This document shows, one piece after another, positions 26,331 through 35,264 of a stretch of DNA of 64,000 bases. A program made the position numbers and the translations under genes. Position 1 is the first letter of the stretch. Every line of letters begins with the position of its first letter. Source of the stretch: Thermomicrobium sp. 4228-Ro (GTDB lineage: Bacteria > Chloroflexota > Chloroflexia > Thermomicrobiales > Thermomicrobiaceae); contig NZ_JAPFQM010000001.1 in NCBI RefSeq assembly GCF_026241205.1, positions 682,001 to 746,000 of the forward strand, in the 5' to 3' direction. The notes under the pieces were generated by a model. It was not told where the DNA came from, did no database searches, and saw nothing but the letters and a program-made list of their open reading frames with translations.

Positions 26331-27530
26331 ATGCGGATCGTCGCCGTCCGCCTGCGAGAACTCACCGGCACGTTCCCCTACGCTGGCCACTTCTGGGAAG
26401 AGCGGCTGGCACGACCGATCGATATCTATCCGGAACATCGCGCGGATCCCCGCGAGTGGTGGCTGCCGGAGCAGGACGGCCCTGGGCCGTACCGGTTGCG
26501 CGAGATCTTCGTCGAGATCGAGACGGACGAAGGAGTAACTGGCCTGGCTGGCCCTCTCACCCGCGACGTCGCTCGGGTCATCGGCACGGAACTGCGTCCT
26601 CGGCTCATCGGCGCGAACCCGCTCGCCACGGAACGGATCTGGGACGAGCTGTACCGCTCGTTCGTCCACGGCCGTAAAGGCGTCGTCATGATGGCACTGT
26701 CAGCCGTCGACTGTGCGCTATGGGACCTCCGCGGACGCTGGAACGGGGATCCGGTGCACCGGCTCCTCGGCGGGCCAGTACGGACGGAACTCCCCGCGTA
26801 TGCCAGCACGCTGGGTTACGCGCTCGAGCTCGACGCAGCGACGCGCCTGGCTCGCGAACTGGTCGCCCAGGGCTTCCGCGCCCAGAAGTGGTTCCCGCGC
26901 TGGGCGCCCTCGAAGGGGCGTGAAGCCCTCCGCCGCACCATCGCACTCTTCGCGGCGCTGCGTGCCGCCGTGGGCGACGACGTCGAACTCATGCTCGACG
27001 CCTGGATGAGCTGGGACTGGCCCTATGCGGTCACAGCCGTGCACGAACTGGCACCGTACCGCCTGCGCTGGATCGAGGAGCCGTTCCTGCCCGACCAGCT
27101 CGACGCCTACGCTGCGCTCCGCGCGCGCTCGCCGATCCCGATCGCGGGTGGGGAACACGAGTACACCCGCTGGGGCTTTGGGGCCTGGCTGCAGCGGAAG
27201 GCCCTGGACGTCCTCCAGCCGGATATCTACTGGGCCGGAGGTATCAGCGAAACGCTGAAAATCGCTGCTCTCGCTAGCACCTACAGCATTCCCATGATCC
27301 CGCACGGCCACTCGGTTCCAGCAACGGTCCAGCTGCTCGCCGCGCTCCCCGAGCCGGTCGCCCCCTGGGTCGAATATCTCCTGAAGTGGAACGAGTTGCT
27401 TCAGTTCTTCTTCAAAGAACCGGTTCAACCAGAGAACGGCGTCATCCGCGTACCCGAGAGACCAGGTATGGGAGTCGAGTTCGACGAGAGCAAGATCGAG
27501 GCGGAGCGGGAACTGGTCTGGACGGACTGA
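26331..27530 (+). CDS. Mandelate racemase/muconate lactonizing family protein, L-rhamnonate dehydratase-like
   Basis: The 399-residue product is an enolase-superfamily barrel with capping domain. Metal-ligand carboxylates lie in LMLDAWMSWDWPYA (about 219-232), RWIEEPF (about 246) and GGEHEYTRWGF (about 271). DVLQPDIYWAGGISETLKI and PHGHSVPA complete the active site, the latter with the His used in acid/base catalysis. The WMSWD and GEHEYTR segments are close to L-rhamnonate dehydratase (RhmD). It directly follows a tartrate-dehydrogenase-like gene in the same direction; co-transcription is likely. The actual acid sugar is not certain. Confidence 0.85.
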   Translation: MRIVAVRLRELTGTFPYAGHFWEERLARPIDIYPEHRADPREWWLPEQDGPGPYRLREIFVEIETDEGVTGLAGPLTRDVARVIGTELRPRLIGANPLATERIWDELYRSFVHGRKGVVMMALSAVDCALWDLRGRWNGDPVHRLLGGPVRTELPAYASTLGYALELDAATRLARELVAQGFRAQKWFPRWAPSKGREALRRTIALFAALRAAVGDDVELMLDAWMSWDWPYAVTAVHELAPYRLRWIEEPFLPDQLDAYAALRARSPIPIAGGEHEYTRWGFGAWLQRKALDVLQPDIYWAGGISETLKIAALASTYSIPMIPHGHSVPATVQLLAALPEPVAPWVEYLLKWNELLQFFFKEPVQPENGVIRVPERPGMGVEFDESKIEAERELVWTD

Positions 27531-27755
27531 AACTCCGTGCGCATCGGTATCCGCTCTCGATCACCGGGGGCCGATGAAGCTGGATCTCCCGGTCGATCAC
27601 TCGTTGCGAGCGCACTGGTACTCGAGCAACAGGTCTCAGGTGCCGGTCGCTCGACGAGCGTTCCACGTGGAGACGTCCCGGAGCGTGTCGTGACCGGTAT
27701 CCTCATCAGCTGGAGTCGCGCGAGCGGCTTCCTCCGGAGGCGGGAGGACGACAGC

Positions 27756-28406
27756 GTGGAGAGCTGGATTCGCGATATCCTGGTGACGCTCGGCTACATC
27801 GGACTCTTTATCCTCCTCATCGCCGAGACCGTGTTTCCCCCCATCCCATCGGAGGTTGTGCTGCCACTGGCTGGCTTTCTCGTCAGCCGGGGCCACCTGA
27901 ACCCGCTCGTCGCAGTCGGCGTCGCGACCCTCGGTTCGTACGTAGGGGCGCTCATGCTCTATCTCGCGGGGCGCTACGGTGGTCGCGCGTTCTTGCTTCG
28001 CTACGGCCGCATCCTCCGTCTCGGTCCGGAAACGCTCGAGAACGCTGACAGATGGTTCCGTCGCTGGGGTTCCCAGTTCGTCCTCTGGGGCCGCCTCGTG
28101 CCCGTGGCGCGGAGCGTCGTATCGGTGCCAGCGGGGACGTTCCGCATGCCGTTCTGGCGCTTCAGCCTGCTGACGTTGATCGGAAGCAGTGTCTGGAATA
28201 CGGTCCTCATCGGGAGCGGCTGGCTCCTCGGCGAACACTGGGAGCAGGTGACAGTCTGGGTCGAACGCTACACGTCTGCTCTCGTCACACTCGCTGTCCT
28301 TTCCGCTCTCGCATGGCTGTTCTTCGTCTTCGGGCGGCGACGCCGCCACCAGCGAGAACGCACCGGGTCACCCCGCCCCTCGAGTGAGAGCACCGAGCGC
28401 GTCTAG
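27756..28406 (+). CDS. DedA family membrane protein
   Basis: The 216-residue product has the DedA/SNARE-associated domain. An ETVFPPIPSEVVLPLAGFLV re-entrant segment lies near 27-46, GRYGGRAFLLRYGR follows, and the conserved arginine-bearing WGRLVPVARSVVSVPAG is near 110. A membrane hairpin, SSVWNTVLIGSGWLLG, and a basic tail complete it. DedA proteins support membrane integrity and lipid carrier recycling such as undecaprenyl-phosphate flipping. The GTG at 27756 follows GGGAGGA; longer in-frame starts give non-homologous extensions. Operon membership is unclear. Confidence 0.88.
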   Translation: MESWIRDILVTLGYIGLFILLIAETVFPPIPSEVVLPLAGFLVSRGHLNPLVAVGVATLGSYVGALMLYLAGRYGGRAFLLRYGRILRLGPETLENADRWFRRWGSQFVLWGRLVPVARSVVSVPAGTFRMPFWRFSLLTLIGSSVWNTVLIGSGWLLGEHWEQVTVWVERYTSALVTLAVLSALAWLFFVFGRRRRHQRERTGSPRPSSESTERV

Positions 28407-28437
28407 GACCGCGCGACGATACTCAGCCAGTGAGGAC

Positions 28438-29370
28438 TCAGCCACGGTCGAGCACCTCGAGCACCCGCCCCAGCTGCTCGAGACCGTCCAGCGTGTTCGG
28501 CTCGATCCGGAGTTGCAGGTGTCGCACACCTGCCCGCGCATAGGCGCGGAATTCCTCGGCGATTTCCTCCGGTGTTCCCCGGACAGGATCGGCAACCACG
28601 CCGTAGATCCGCCCGTGGCCAGGAAAGGCAACGAGAGCGGACGCCGAGAGTTCGACGTTCGCCGGATCTCGCCCGACGTCCTGGCACGCTGCATGAAAAG
28701 CGGCGATCTGCTGGATGACACCGCTGGCGCGATTACCCGTGAAGTCGTAGTACGTGTTCCAGATGTCAGCGTAGCGCGCGGCGAGACGGAGCAGCCGCTG
28801 GCCATTGCCGCCGACCAGGATCGGTGGCCCCTGCGGCCGGGGCCCACGCGGTCGCAGGAGGCAGTCGCGCACGGTATAGAACTCGCCCGCGAAATCGATC
28901 CAGCCGTTGCGCAGGAGCCCGTGAATGATGTGCAGCGCCTCGGCGAAGCGGCTGACCCGTCGCTCCCAGGGGAAACCGAAACGGCGGAACTCGTGTTCGG
29001 TGTTCCCCGCACCGAGTCCCAGGATGAGTCGCCCGCCGCAGATTTCATCGACTGTTTCGGCCATCTTCGCGATGAGCGCAGGATTGCGCCAGTTGGTACA
29101 GACGACGAGCGTCCCGAGCGTGACCCGTTCGGTAACCGCTGCCAGTGCCGAAAGGAGCGACCAGCACTCCCACATCCCCTCGGGTTCCCCGTCCGGTGTG
29201 CGATACAGGAGATGATCGACGACCCAGAGCGAGTCGAGTCCGATATCCTCAGCGAGGCGAGCCATCGCAGCCAGGTCGCTCCACCGCGGCAGCCGGCCGT
29301 TCCACCGGTACTCGCCTTGCGGCACGAGGATGCCGACTTCGAGCGGGCGTTTCCGTCCGTCCTTCTCCAT
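28438..29370 (-). CDS. LLM-class (F420/FMN) oxidoreductase
   Basis: The 310-residue product is a luciferase-like TIM barrel: VGILVPQGEYRW at the N terminus, LWVVDHLLY, VTLGTLVVCTNWRNPALIAKM, GGRLILGLGAGNTEHEFRRFGFPWE, and PPILVGGNG. The GAGNTEHEFRRFG segment is typical of actinobacterial and Chloroflexota members that use coenzyme F420. Substrates for such enzymes are rarely predictable. The ATG at 29370 begins the best-conserved frame. A 292-bp gap separates it from the divergent MFS gene. Confidence 0.87.
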   Translation of the reverse strand: MEKDGRKRPLEVGILVPQGEYRWNGRLPRWSDLAAMARLAEDIGLDSLWVVDHLLYRTPDGEPEGMWECWSLLSALAAVTERVTLGTLVVCTNWRNPALIAKMAETVDEICGGRLILGLGAGNTEHEFRRFGFPWERRVSRFAEALHIIHGLLRNGWIDFAGEFYTVRDCLLRPRGPRPQGPPILVGGNGQRLLRLAARYADIWNTYYDFTGNRASGVIQQIAAFHAACQDVGRDPANVELSASALVAFPGHGRIYGVVADPVRGTPEEIAEEFRAYARAGVRHLQLRIEPNTLDGLEQLGRVLEVLDRG

Positions 29371-29662
29371 GAACCGCCCTCCCGGCGATCGTCGTCACGC
29401 GGCTGTCATTCTTTTTTCTCGTATCGAGAGCGAGCGAGCAAGAGGGACGATCACCCGGTATGCAGTCCAGCCGGCAAGTGCCCTCGACCATGCGGATACT
29501 GGCCGGGCCTACCGGTGAGGACGGGTCTCCCCGCAGCCACGACCCGAACTGGGAGCACCCGCGAGTTCGCCCTCGCTGGTTGGTCACATCCAGGACAGCG
29601 CGAAACAAGGGGCCTCTTTACGAACCGCTCGATCGCGTTAGGATAGCCGCTGGGAGGGTCGG

Positions 29663-30853
29663 ATGCGCGCAGCTACCTCGCTCCGCCGTCACGCTCGGCT
29701 GGCCACCTTCATGCTCGGGCACTTCAGCGTCGACCTCATGAGCGGGCTCCTGCCCGCGCTCTATCCCCTCCTCGTGCTCGAGCTGGGGCTCGACTACAAC
29801 CAAGTCGGCACGCTCGCCTTCGCCTACACCGCTGCTGTCTCCCTCACCCAACCGGTCTTCGGGTACGTGGCGGACCGCTGGGGTGTGCGTCGACTCGCCC
29901 CGCTCAGCCTCGTCTGGTCAGGGCTCTTCCTCGGAGCCTACGGTTTCGTACGGGAACCGGTCCTCCTGTACCCGTTTGCCTTTCTCGCTGGCCTCGGCTC
30001 CGGAGCCTATCATCCGGTCGGCGCCTCGCGCGCTGCGCTGCTCGCCGACGACCGGCATCGGAACACGACGATGTCGGTCTACACGGTGAGCGGGACGATC
30101 GGCTACGCGCTCGGCCCGCTCGCTGGCGTCCTCTTGTTCCGGGCCTTCGGTCTCGCCGGGACCCTCGCCGCACTACCGCTCGGCCTGGTGGCAGCAGTGC
30201 TCGTCGGCTGGGCACTGCGCCGCTACCACGAGCGTCCCGCCGTCAGCGACCCAGGAGCGCCCGCGCGACTGGGACACGTCGACTGGCGAGCGCTGGTCCC
30301 GATCCTCCTGGTCGTGATGCTCCGTAGCTGGGCCTTCATGACCGTCGCGACCTTCGCCCCGGTCTGGTACCGCGAGCTGGGGTTCGAGGTGCTCTACGGC
30401 GTCGTGGCGACCGTGATCGTCGCCAGCGGCGCCATCGGTACGTTGCTCGGCGGCTACCTGGCCGACCGGATCGGCTCCTGGCGCGTCTTGATCGGTTCGC
30501 TGGCCGCAGCACTCCCCGCGCTGCTCCTCTTCACGGCACTGCCGAACCAGTTCGGTCTCCTGGCCGCTGCGCTGTTCGGGTTCCTCGCCGACGCCTCGAT
30601 CTCCGTTACGCTGGTCGCGGCCCAGCGGCTGCTACCGGGCCGGGCTGGCGTCGCCTCCGGCTTCATCCTCGGCATGGGGTTCGTTACCGGCGGCATCGGC
30701 GCACCGGTGACCGGCTGGATCGCGGACCGCTTCGGGCTCCAGCTCGCGCTCGCCAGCACCGCCGTACCGCTGCTGGCCGCCCTCGCCCTCTGCTGGTCCG
30801 TCCCGGTCAGCATCTTTCGCCGCCCGGTAGTGGCGAGGGCAGCCACCTCCTGA
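29663..30853 (+). CDS. MFS transporter, Fsr (fosmidomycin-resistance)-like
   Basis: This 396-residue major-facilitator protein has 12 predicted membrane helices. The opening GHFSVDLMSGLLPALYPLL and the VADRWGVRRL loop match the Fsr branch of drug exporters, and a second-half counterpart LADRIGSWRVL is present. Fsr proteins export fosmidomycin or related small molecules in the cases studied; the natural substrate here is unknown. The ATG follows GGGAGGG. It is not part of a resistance cluster. Confidence 0.85.
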   Translation: MRAATSLRRHARLATFMLGHFSVDLMSGLLPALYPLLVLELGLDYNQVGTLAFAYTAAVSLTQPVFGYVADRWGVRRLAPLSLVWSGLFLGAYGFVREPVLLYPFAFLAGLGSGAYHPVGASRAALLADDRHRNTTMSVYTVSGTIGYALGPLAGVLLFRAFGLAGTLAALPLGLVAAVLVGWALRRYHERPAVSDPGAPARLGHVDWRALVPILLVVMLRSWAFMTVATFAPVWYRELGFEVLYGVVATVIVASGAIGTLLGGYLADRIGSWRVLIGSLAAALPALLLFTALPNQFGLLAAALFGFLADASISVTLVAAQRLLPGRAGVASGFILGMGFVTGGIGAPVTGWIADRFGLQLALASTAVPLLAALALCWSVPVSIFRRPVVARAATS

Positions 30854-30906
30854 GCGCTCGGCCAGCGATCGGCAGCCTCGTCGCACGCTTCTCGTCCGCC
30901 GCCGCA

Positions 30907-31980
30907 CTACCGAATGCTATAGGGGTCGAACGGCAGATCGCCGTAGCCGAACACCGCCTGCCAGGCCAGCCACAACGGGGTGGCGGGTATCTCCCACCAA
31001 CGAGAGAGATGGACGGTCGCTTCCGGAGACCCAGGCTCCGGCACCCGCTCGATCCAGGGGCGCACCTCGATGAGCGACCACTCCATTTCCCGTATCAGGT
31101 CGTCCACCTCGTCGGCGAGGCCGGCCTTGGCCAGCGCGGCCGGGTCGAGCGCTTCGCGGAAACGGCCGGTCAGCAGGAGGCCGGCATCGTAGGTCGTCTG
31201 GACTGCACGGAGTTCCTCTGGGACGATCGCAGCGACCGCGATCACCGGCTTGAGTTCTTCGAACCACTGGTCGGCCCCGTCCAGCCCTGGCCCCCGTCCC
31301 TCGCGCACTGCAGCCACGACGCGATCGCAAGCCGGTAGCACGATCCGCGCACGCTCGAGCGGGCTCGCGTCGTCGAGGTCCGGCCAGTCTCCCAGCGAGT
31401 CCTCAGCCAGGTAGCCCAGATCCGCCACCCGATACCAGACCTCGCGGCACACTTCCATGATCGTGACCATCCAGAGGTAGCAGCCGCGCGCTTCCTCGAG
31501 CGTGATCTCCAGCCCGTCGACGTTGAAGTGGTCGTACTTGGCATCCAGGCCCGGTCGTTCCCAGACACCACCGATCGGGTCGGCCCAGCCGAGCGGGCCG
31601 CCGGAGCCGGACGGCGATGCCGGGTATTCGCGCGCATATCCCAGCCACTCGGTGATTCCGAGGGCCTCGGCAGCCTCCCAACCGATCGCCCCGAGCGTGC
31701 CGAGGTAGTGCGTCGTGCGCACGACAGGAAAATCACCGAGATACTTCTGGACCGCCTCCCATGTCTCCCGATCGTCCCATTCGGGCAACTCGCTGGATCG
31801 GTCATGCAGGATATCGCAGCCTGGACGGAACCACGCGATCGCCCTGTCGATGTTCGCTTCGATATAGCCCTCACTTTGCCGGTACATCTCGTTGACGAAC
31901 TCGAACACGGTGATGCAGGTATCGCGGTCGATGAGCGGCACGAGCCGGGCGACCAGTTCCTGCACGAGGGCCTTCGACAT
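30907..31980 (-). CDS. Conserved hypothetical protein
   Basis: I do not recognise this 357-residue protein. It is acidic and helical, with many Trp residues. There is no signal peptide, membrane segment or nucleotide loop. Tryptophan-containing segments recur (AIAWFRPGC, PEWDDRETW, ITEWLGYAREY), and there are single Cys in DTCITVF, RPGCDIL, RGCYLW and PACDRV. The ATG at 31980 follows GAGGAGGTGAAGCG. It is separated by a 241-bp gene-free, GC-rich stretch from metE upstream on the same strand, so it may be independently transcribed. Confidence 0.75.
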   Translation of the reverse strand: MSKALVQELVARLVPLIDRDTCITVFEFVNEMYRQSEGYIEANIDRAIAWFRPGCDILHDRSSELPEWDDRETWEAVQKYLGDFPVVRTTHYLGTLGAIGWEAAEALGITEWLGYAREYPASPSGSGGPLGWADPIGGVWERPGLDAKYDHFNVDGLEITLEEARGCYLWMVTIMEVCREVWYRVADLGYLAEDSLGDWPDLDDASPLERARIVLPACDRVVAAVREGRGPGLDGADQWFEELKPVIAVAAIVPEELRAVQTTYDAGLLLTGRFREALDPAALAKAGLADEVDDLIREMEWSLIEVRPWIERVPEPGSPEATVHLSRWWEIPATPLWLAWQAVFGYGDLPFDPYSIR

Positions 31981-32221
31981 CGCTTCACCTCCTCGGACAA
32001 CGGACGACCGATCAGCTGGATCGATCTTCCCGCCCAGGAGGGACTACTGGTGTTCCCGCCGCTCCGAACTCTCGCGCCACGCGGCCGCTGCGGGAGCGGA
32101 GAGGAGCACCCTGGTGCCTCGACCGCTGCCGCCGCGCGAAACGACGACCCCGCCCGCGGGAAACCCTGGGCGAGGTCGCCGAGGCTCTGCTCCTGCAGCG
32201 AGCCCTCCGCTACCCGAGTGC

Positions 32222-34507
32222 TCAGTGCTGATGGTACCGTGCGCGGAGGCGCCGGGCCGCCTCGACCATGTTCTGCAGCGACGGCCAGACTTCTTCCGGA
32301 CGGCGAGTCTTGAGCCCACAGTCCGGGTTCACCCACAGCTGCTCGGGACGCAGGAAGGCGAGCGCCCGCTCGAGCAGCTCGAGGACCTCCTCGACGCTCG
32401 GGATCCGCGTGGAGTGGACGTCGTAGACGCCAGGCCCGATCTGCCGCTCGTAGCGGTACGTCTGGAAGGCCTGGAGCAGCTCACCGTGACTCCGGCTGTT
32501 CTCGATCGAAATGACGTCCGCATCGAGCGCGTCGATCGCCTCGATGATGTCGTTGAACTCGCTGTAGCACATGTGCGTGTGGATCTGCGTCTCGTCGCGC
32601 ACGCCGGAACTGGCGAGCCGGAAGGCGCGCACGGCCCAGTCGAGATATGCGCCCCACTCTGCCCGTCGCAGTGGCAAACCCTCGCGGAGCGCCGGCTCGT
32701 CGATCTGGATCATGCCGATGCCAGCCGCCTCCAGGTCGCGCACCTCGTCGCGGAGCGCCAGCGCGATCTGGTAGGCGACCTCGTGCCGCGGGATATCCTG
32801 GCGCACGAACGACCAGTTGAGGATCGTGACCGGGCCGGTCAGCATCCCCTTCACTGGCTTGTCGGTGAGCGACTGCGCGAACCGAATCACCTCGACCGTC
32901 ATCGGCTTCGGGCGCGCCACGTCGCCGAAAATGATCGGCGGCCGGATCACCCGGCTCCCGTACGACTGCACCCAGCCGTGCTCGGTCAAGACGAACCCAT
33001 CCAGTTGCGCAGCGAAATACTCGACCATATCGGTTCGCTCGAACTCGCCGTGCACCAGCACGTCGAGGCCGATCTCTTCCTGACGCCGGATGACGTCGGC
33101 GATCCGCTCGCGGATGAAGGCCCAGTATTCCTCGTCGCTCATCGTGCCAGCACGCCACCGGGCCCTGGCTTGCCGCACATCGGGTGTCTGTGGGAAACTC
33201 CCGATCGTCGTCGTCGGGAAGAGCGGGAGTTGGAAACGCTCGCGCTGCACCGTTTCCCGCACCCGGTACGGGGAAGTTCGGCGGAAATCGTCCTCCGTGA
33301 GTGCCGCGACCCGCTCGCGGACCGCCGGTCGTATGACCGGCAAGTCATCGAGCGCCACCCGGAAGACTTCCGCGTTCCGTTCGAGCTCGTCGAGGATCGC
33401 ACTGCGTCCTTCGTTCAAGGCACGCGTCAAGACGACCAGCTCCTCGAGCCGTTGTTCGGCGAAGGCGAGGAGGGCCCGGAGCGATGCAGGCAGTCTCGTC
33501 TCTAGCCGCACGTCGTGCGGGAGGTGCAGCAGGGAACAGGTGGGCTGCACCCAGATCCGATCGACCGGCACGTGCTCAGCGATCTCCTCGAGCTTCTCCA
33601 GGGCCTCGACGAGATTCGTCCGCCAGACGTTGCGCCCGTCGACCACGCCTGCACCGAACACCTTGTCCTCGGGGAAACCGTGCCGGTTGAGGAGTGCCCG
33701 GTTCCCGTCGTCGCGGACAAAGTCGAGACCGACACCCTCGACCGGGAGCGTCATCACGAGATCCCAGCTAGCCTCGTCCAGGCTCCCGTAAAAGGTCTGC
33801 AGCATGATCTGGGGTCGCTTCGCAGTGGAGCCGAGCACGTCATAGGCTCGCCGGAGCAGTCGCAACTCGTCCTCGCTCCGGTCTTGCACGAGTACCGGCT
33901 CGTCCATCTGCACCCACTCGGCGCCAGCAGCTGCGAGCCGCTCCAGCACCTCGCGGTACACCGACAGGAGCGCGTCGAGATGCTCGTCCAACGGTCGCCG
34001 GTGTCGTTTGCCCAGGAGCAGCAAGGACAACGGCCCGAGCAGCACTGGCTTCGCTGGCTTTCCGAGGAACTCCGTCGCCTCGACGAATTCCTCGAACGGT
34101 TTCGCGCTGGCCAGGCGCGGAGCCGGCCCATCGAACTCCGGCACCAGGTAGTGATAGTTCGTATCGAACCACTTGGTCAGCTCGAGGGCAGGCGCACCGG
34201 GCCGGCCGCGCGCCATCGCGAAATAGGTCGAAAGGCTCACCTCCGGTTCCGGCGGGCCGAAGCGCTCCGGCACGAGACCGAGGAGACAGATCGTGTCCAG
34301 GACATGGTCGTAGAGACTGAAGTCATTGCATGGGATGAGATCGATACCAGCCTCGCGCTGCACCTCCCAGGCCGCTCGTCGTACCGAGCGTGCCGTCTGG
34401 AGCAGCGCTGCCTCGTCGCTCTCGCCCGCCCAGTAGCGCTCGAGCGCCCGCTTGAGGTCGCGCCGTTTCCCGATTCGCGGGTAGCCGAGAACCGAACTCC
34501 GTGCCAT
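32222..34507 (-). CDS. metE: Cobalamin-independent methionine synthase
   Basis: The 761-residue product is full-length MetE. The N-terminal barrel begins SSVLGYPRIGKRRDLK; the C-terminal barrel starts near TTTIGSFPQTPDVR. Zinc ligands are visible in HTHMCYSEF (His and Cys, about 641-643), the IENSRSHGE region (Glu) and NPDCGLKTR (Cys, about 727). It transfers the methyl group from polyglutamyl methyl-tetrahydrofolate to homocysteine. The window also has folate genes and a cobalamin uptake pair, but no MetH. ATG 34507 is preferred for homology, although the GGGAGGG site is 11 bases away. Confidence 0.95.
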   Translation of the reverse strand: MARSSVLGYPRIGKRRDLKRALERYWAGESDEAALLQTARSVRRAAWEVQREAGIDLIPCNDFSLYDHVLDTICLLGLVPERFGPPEPEVSLSTYFAMARGRPGAPALELTKWFDTNYHYLVPEFDGPAPRLASAKPFEEFVEATEFLGKPAKPVLLGPLSLLLLGKRHRRPLDEHLDALLSVYREVLERLAAAGAEWVQMDEPVLVQDRSEDELRLLRRAYDVLGSTAKRPQIMLQTFYGSLDEASWDLVMTLPVEGVGLDFVRDDGNRALLNRHGFPEDKVFGAGVVDGRNVWRTNLVEALEKLEEIAEHVPVDRIWVQPTCSLLHLPHDVRLETRLPASLRALLAFAEQRLEELVVLTRALNEGRSAILDELERNAEVFRVALDDLPVIRPAVRERVAALTEDDFRRTSPYRVRETVQRERFQLPLFPTTTIGSFPQTPDVRQARARWRAGTMSDEEYWAFIRERIADVIRRQEEIGLDVLVHGEFERTDMVEYFAAQLDGFVLTEHGWVQSYGSRVIRPPIIFGDVARPKPMTVEVIRFAQSLTDKPVKGMLTGPVTILNWSFVRQDIPRHEVAYQIALALRDEVRDLEAAGIGMIQIDEPALREGLPLRRAEWGAYLDWAVRAFRLASSGVRDETQIHTHMCYSEFNDIIEAIDALDADVISIENSRSHGELLQAFQTYRYERQIGPGVYDVHSTRIPSVEEVLELLERALAFLRPEQLWVNPDCGLKTRRPEEVWPSLQNMVEAARRLRARYHQH

Positions 34508-34579
34508 CGGTCGCCGCACCCTCCCCCAGACCGATACCATCGACCGGCCACCGCGAACCCGCATGCCGGTTGCAGGCGA

Positions 34580-34608
34580 CGATAGCATGGGGACTGGCGC
34601 AGCGTCAA
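34580..34608 (-). promoter_or_regulatory. Promoter candidate upstream of metE with overlapping dyad
   Basis: TTGACG (34608-34603) and CTATCG (34585-34580) are 17 bases apart on the minus strand. GCGTC and GACGC form a dyad with 7 bases between, partly covering the -35 box, which might be an operator. I found no SAM, T-box or cobalamin riboswitch core in this leader. Confidence 0.45.
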
Positions 34609-34704
34609 AGAAAGACGCCAGCCGAGCGGGGGGCGACCGGCCAAGGACTAGTCACACCACCACACTCGATAGCGATGAAAAGAACCGTCTGCCCCGACTC
34701 AGAA

Positions 34705-35172
34705 TCAGTCGTCCGCCGCCTCTTCCGCTGCACCAGCGCTGACGAGGCGCCGGATCATCCGCGCGATTTCCGGCTTCATGAAATAGATCCGGCGCCCGGG
34801 AGCCTCGTCACCGCCGGTACGGAACTCGACCGGTTCTTCCTTGTGGGGAAACCGGCGCATCGCATGCCCGACGGAACTCAGACGGCCACCGATGACCCGC
34901 GCGGGAACCCCGAGCGCGCGCTCGAGCTCGACCATCGGGTACCCTTCCGGCCGCTTCGCGATCTCGGCGAGGATCTGCCGTGCACCGTCCTGCAAGCGAC
35001 TCCAGAACTGTCGGAACTCCTCGAGCGTCCACGGCTCACGCTCCCCGGGGCCGCGCACCGTTTCACCAGGTTCGAACTCGGCAGCCGCCAGTCCAGCGAG
35101 CCGCTGCAAGACTTCTTGAATCGCCCCGATCTCCTGCGAGTCACCCTCGATCGTGATGACGATCCGCGCCAT
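34705..35172 (-). CDS. Hypothetical protein, possible winged-helix
   Basis: The 155-residue product opens with a beta strand (MARIVITIEGDSQE) and then helices. The C-terminal half, EIAKRPEGYPMVELERALGVPARVIGGRLSSVGHAMRRF, looks like a winged-helix DNA- or protein-binding fold with a basic recognition segment. The ending RIYFMKPEIARMIRRLVS fits a wing and a last helix. No family comes to mind. The ATG lies near a moderate ribosome site (GGAGGGCGACG). It ends 97 bp before the metE promoter region, in the same direction. Confidence 0.65.
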   Translation of the reverse strand: MARIVITIEGDSQEIGAIQEVLQRLAGLAAAEFEPGETVRGPGEREPWTLEEFRQFWSRLQDGARQILAEIAKRPEGYPMVELERALGVPARVIGGRLSSVGHAMRRFPHKEEPVEFRTGGDEAPGRRIYFMKPEIARMIRRLVSAGAAEEAADD

Positions 35173-35264
35173 CGTCGCCCTCCAACAAGAACCGATACAC
35201 TGTCACCACACGAATGGTACTCCTTCTCCACAATTCAGGCAACCACCTCTCTGTGGGCGAAGCA

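Noticed and set aside
31981-32221. T-box-like or other regulatory RNA between metE and the 357-residue hypothetical gene
   Set aside because: A short imperfect hairpin is present, but the T-box consensus is absent.
34508-34704. SAM, T-box or cobalamin riboswitch before metE
   Set aside because: No conserved core motifs were seen; only a promoter-like pair and a short dyad.
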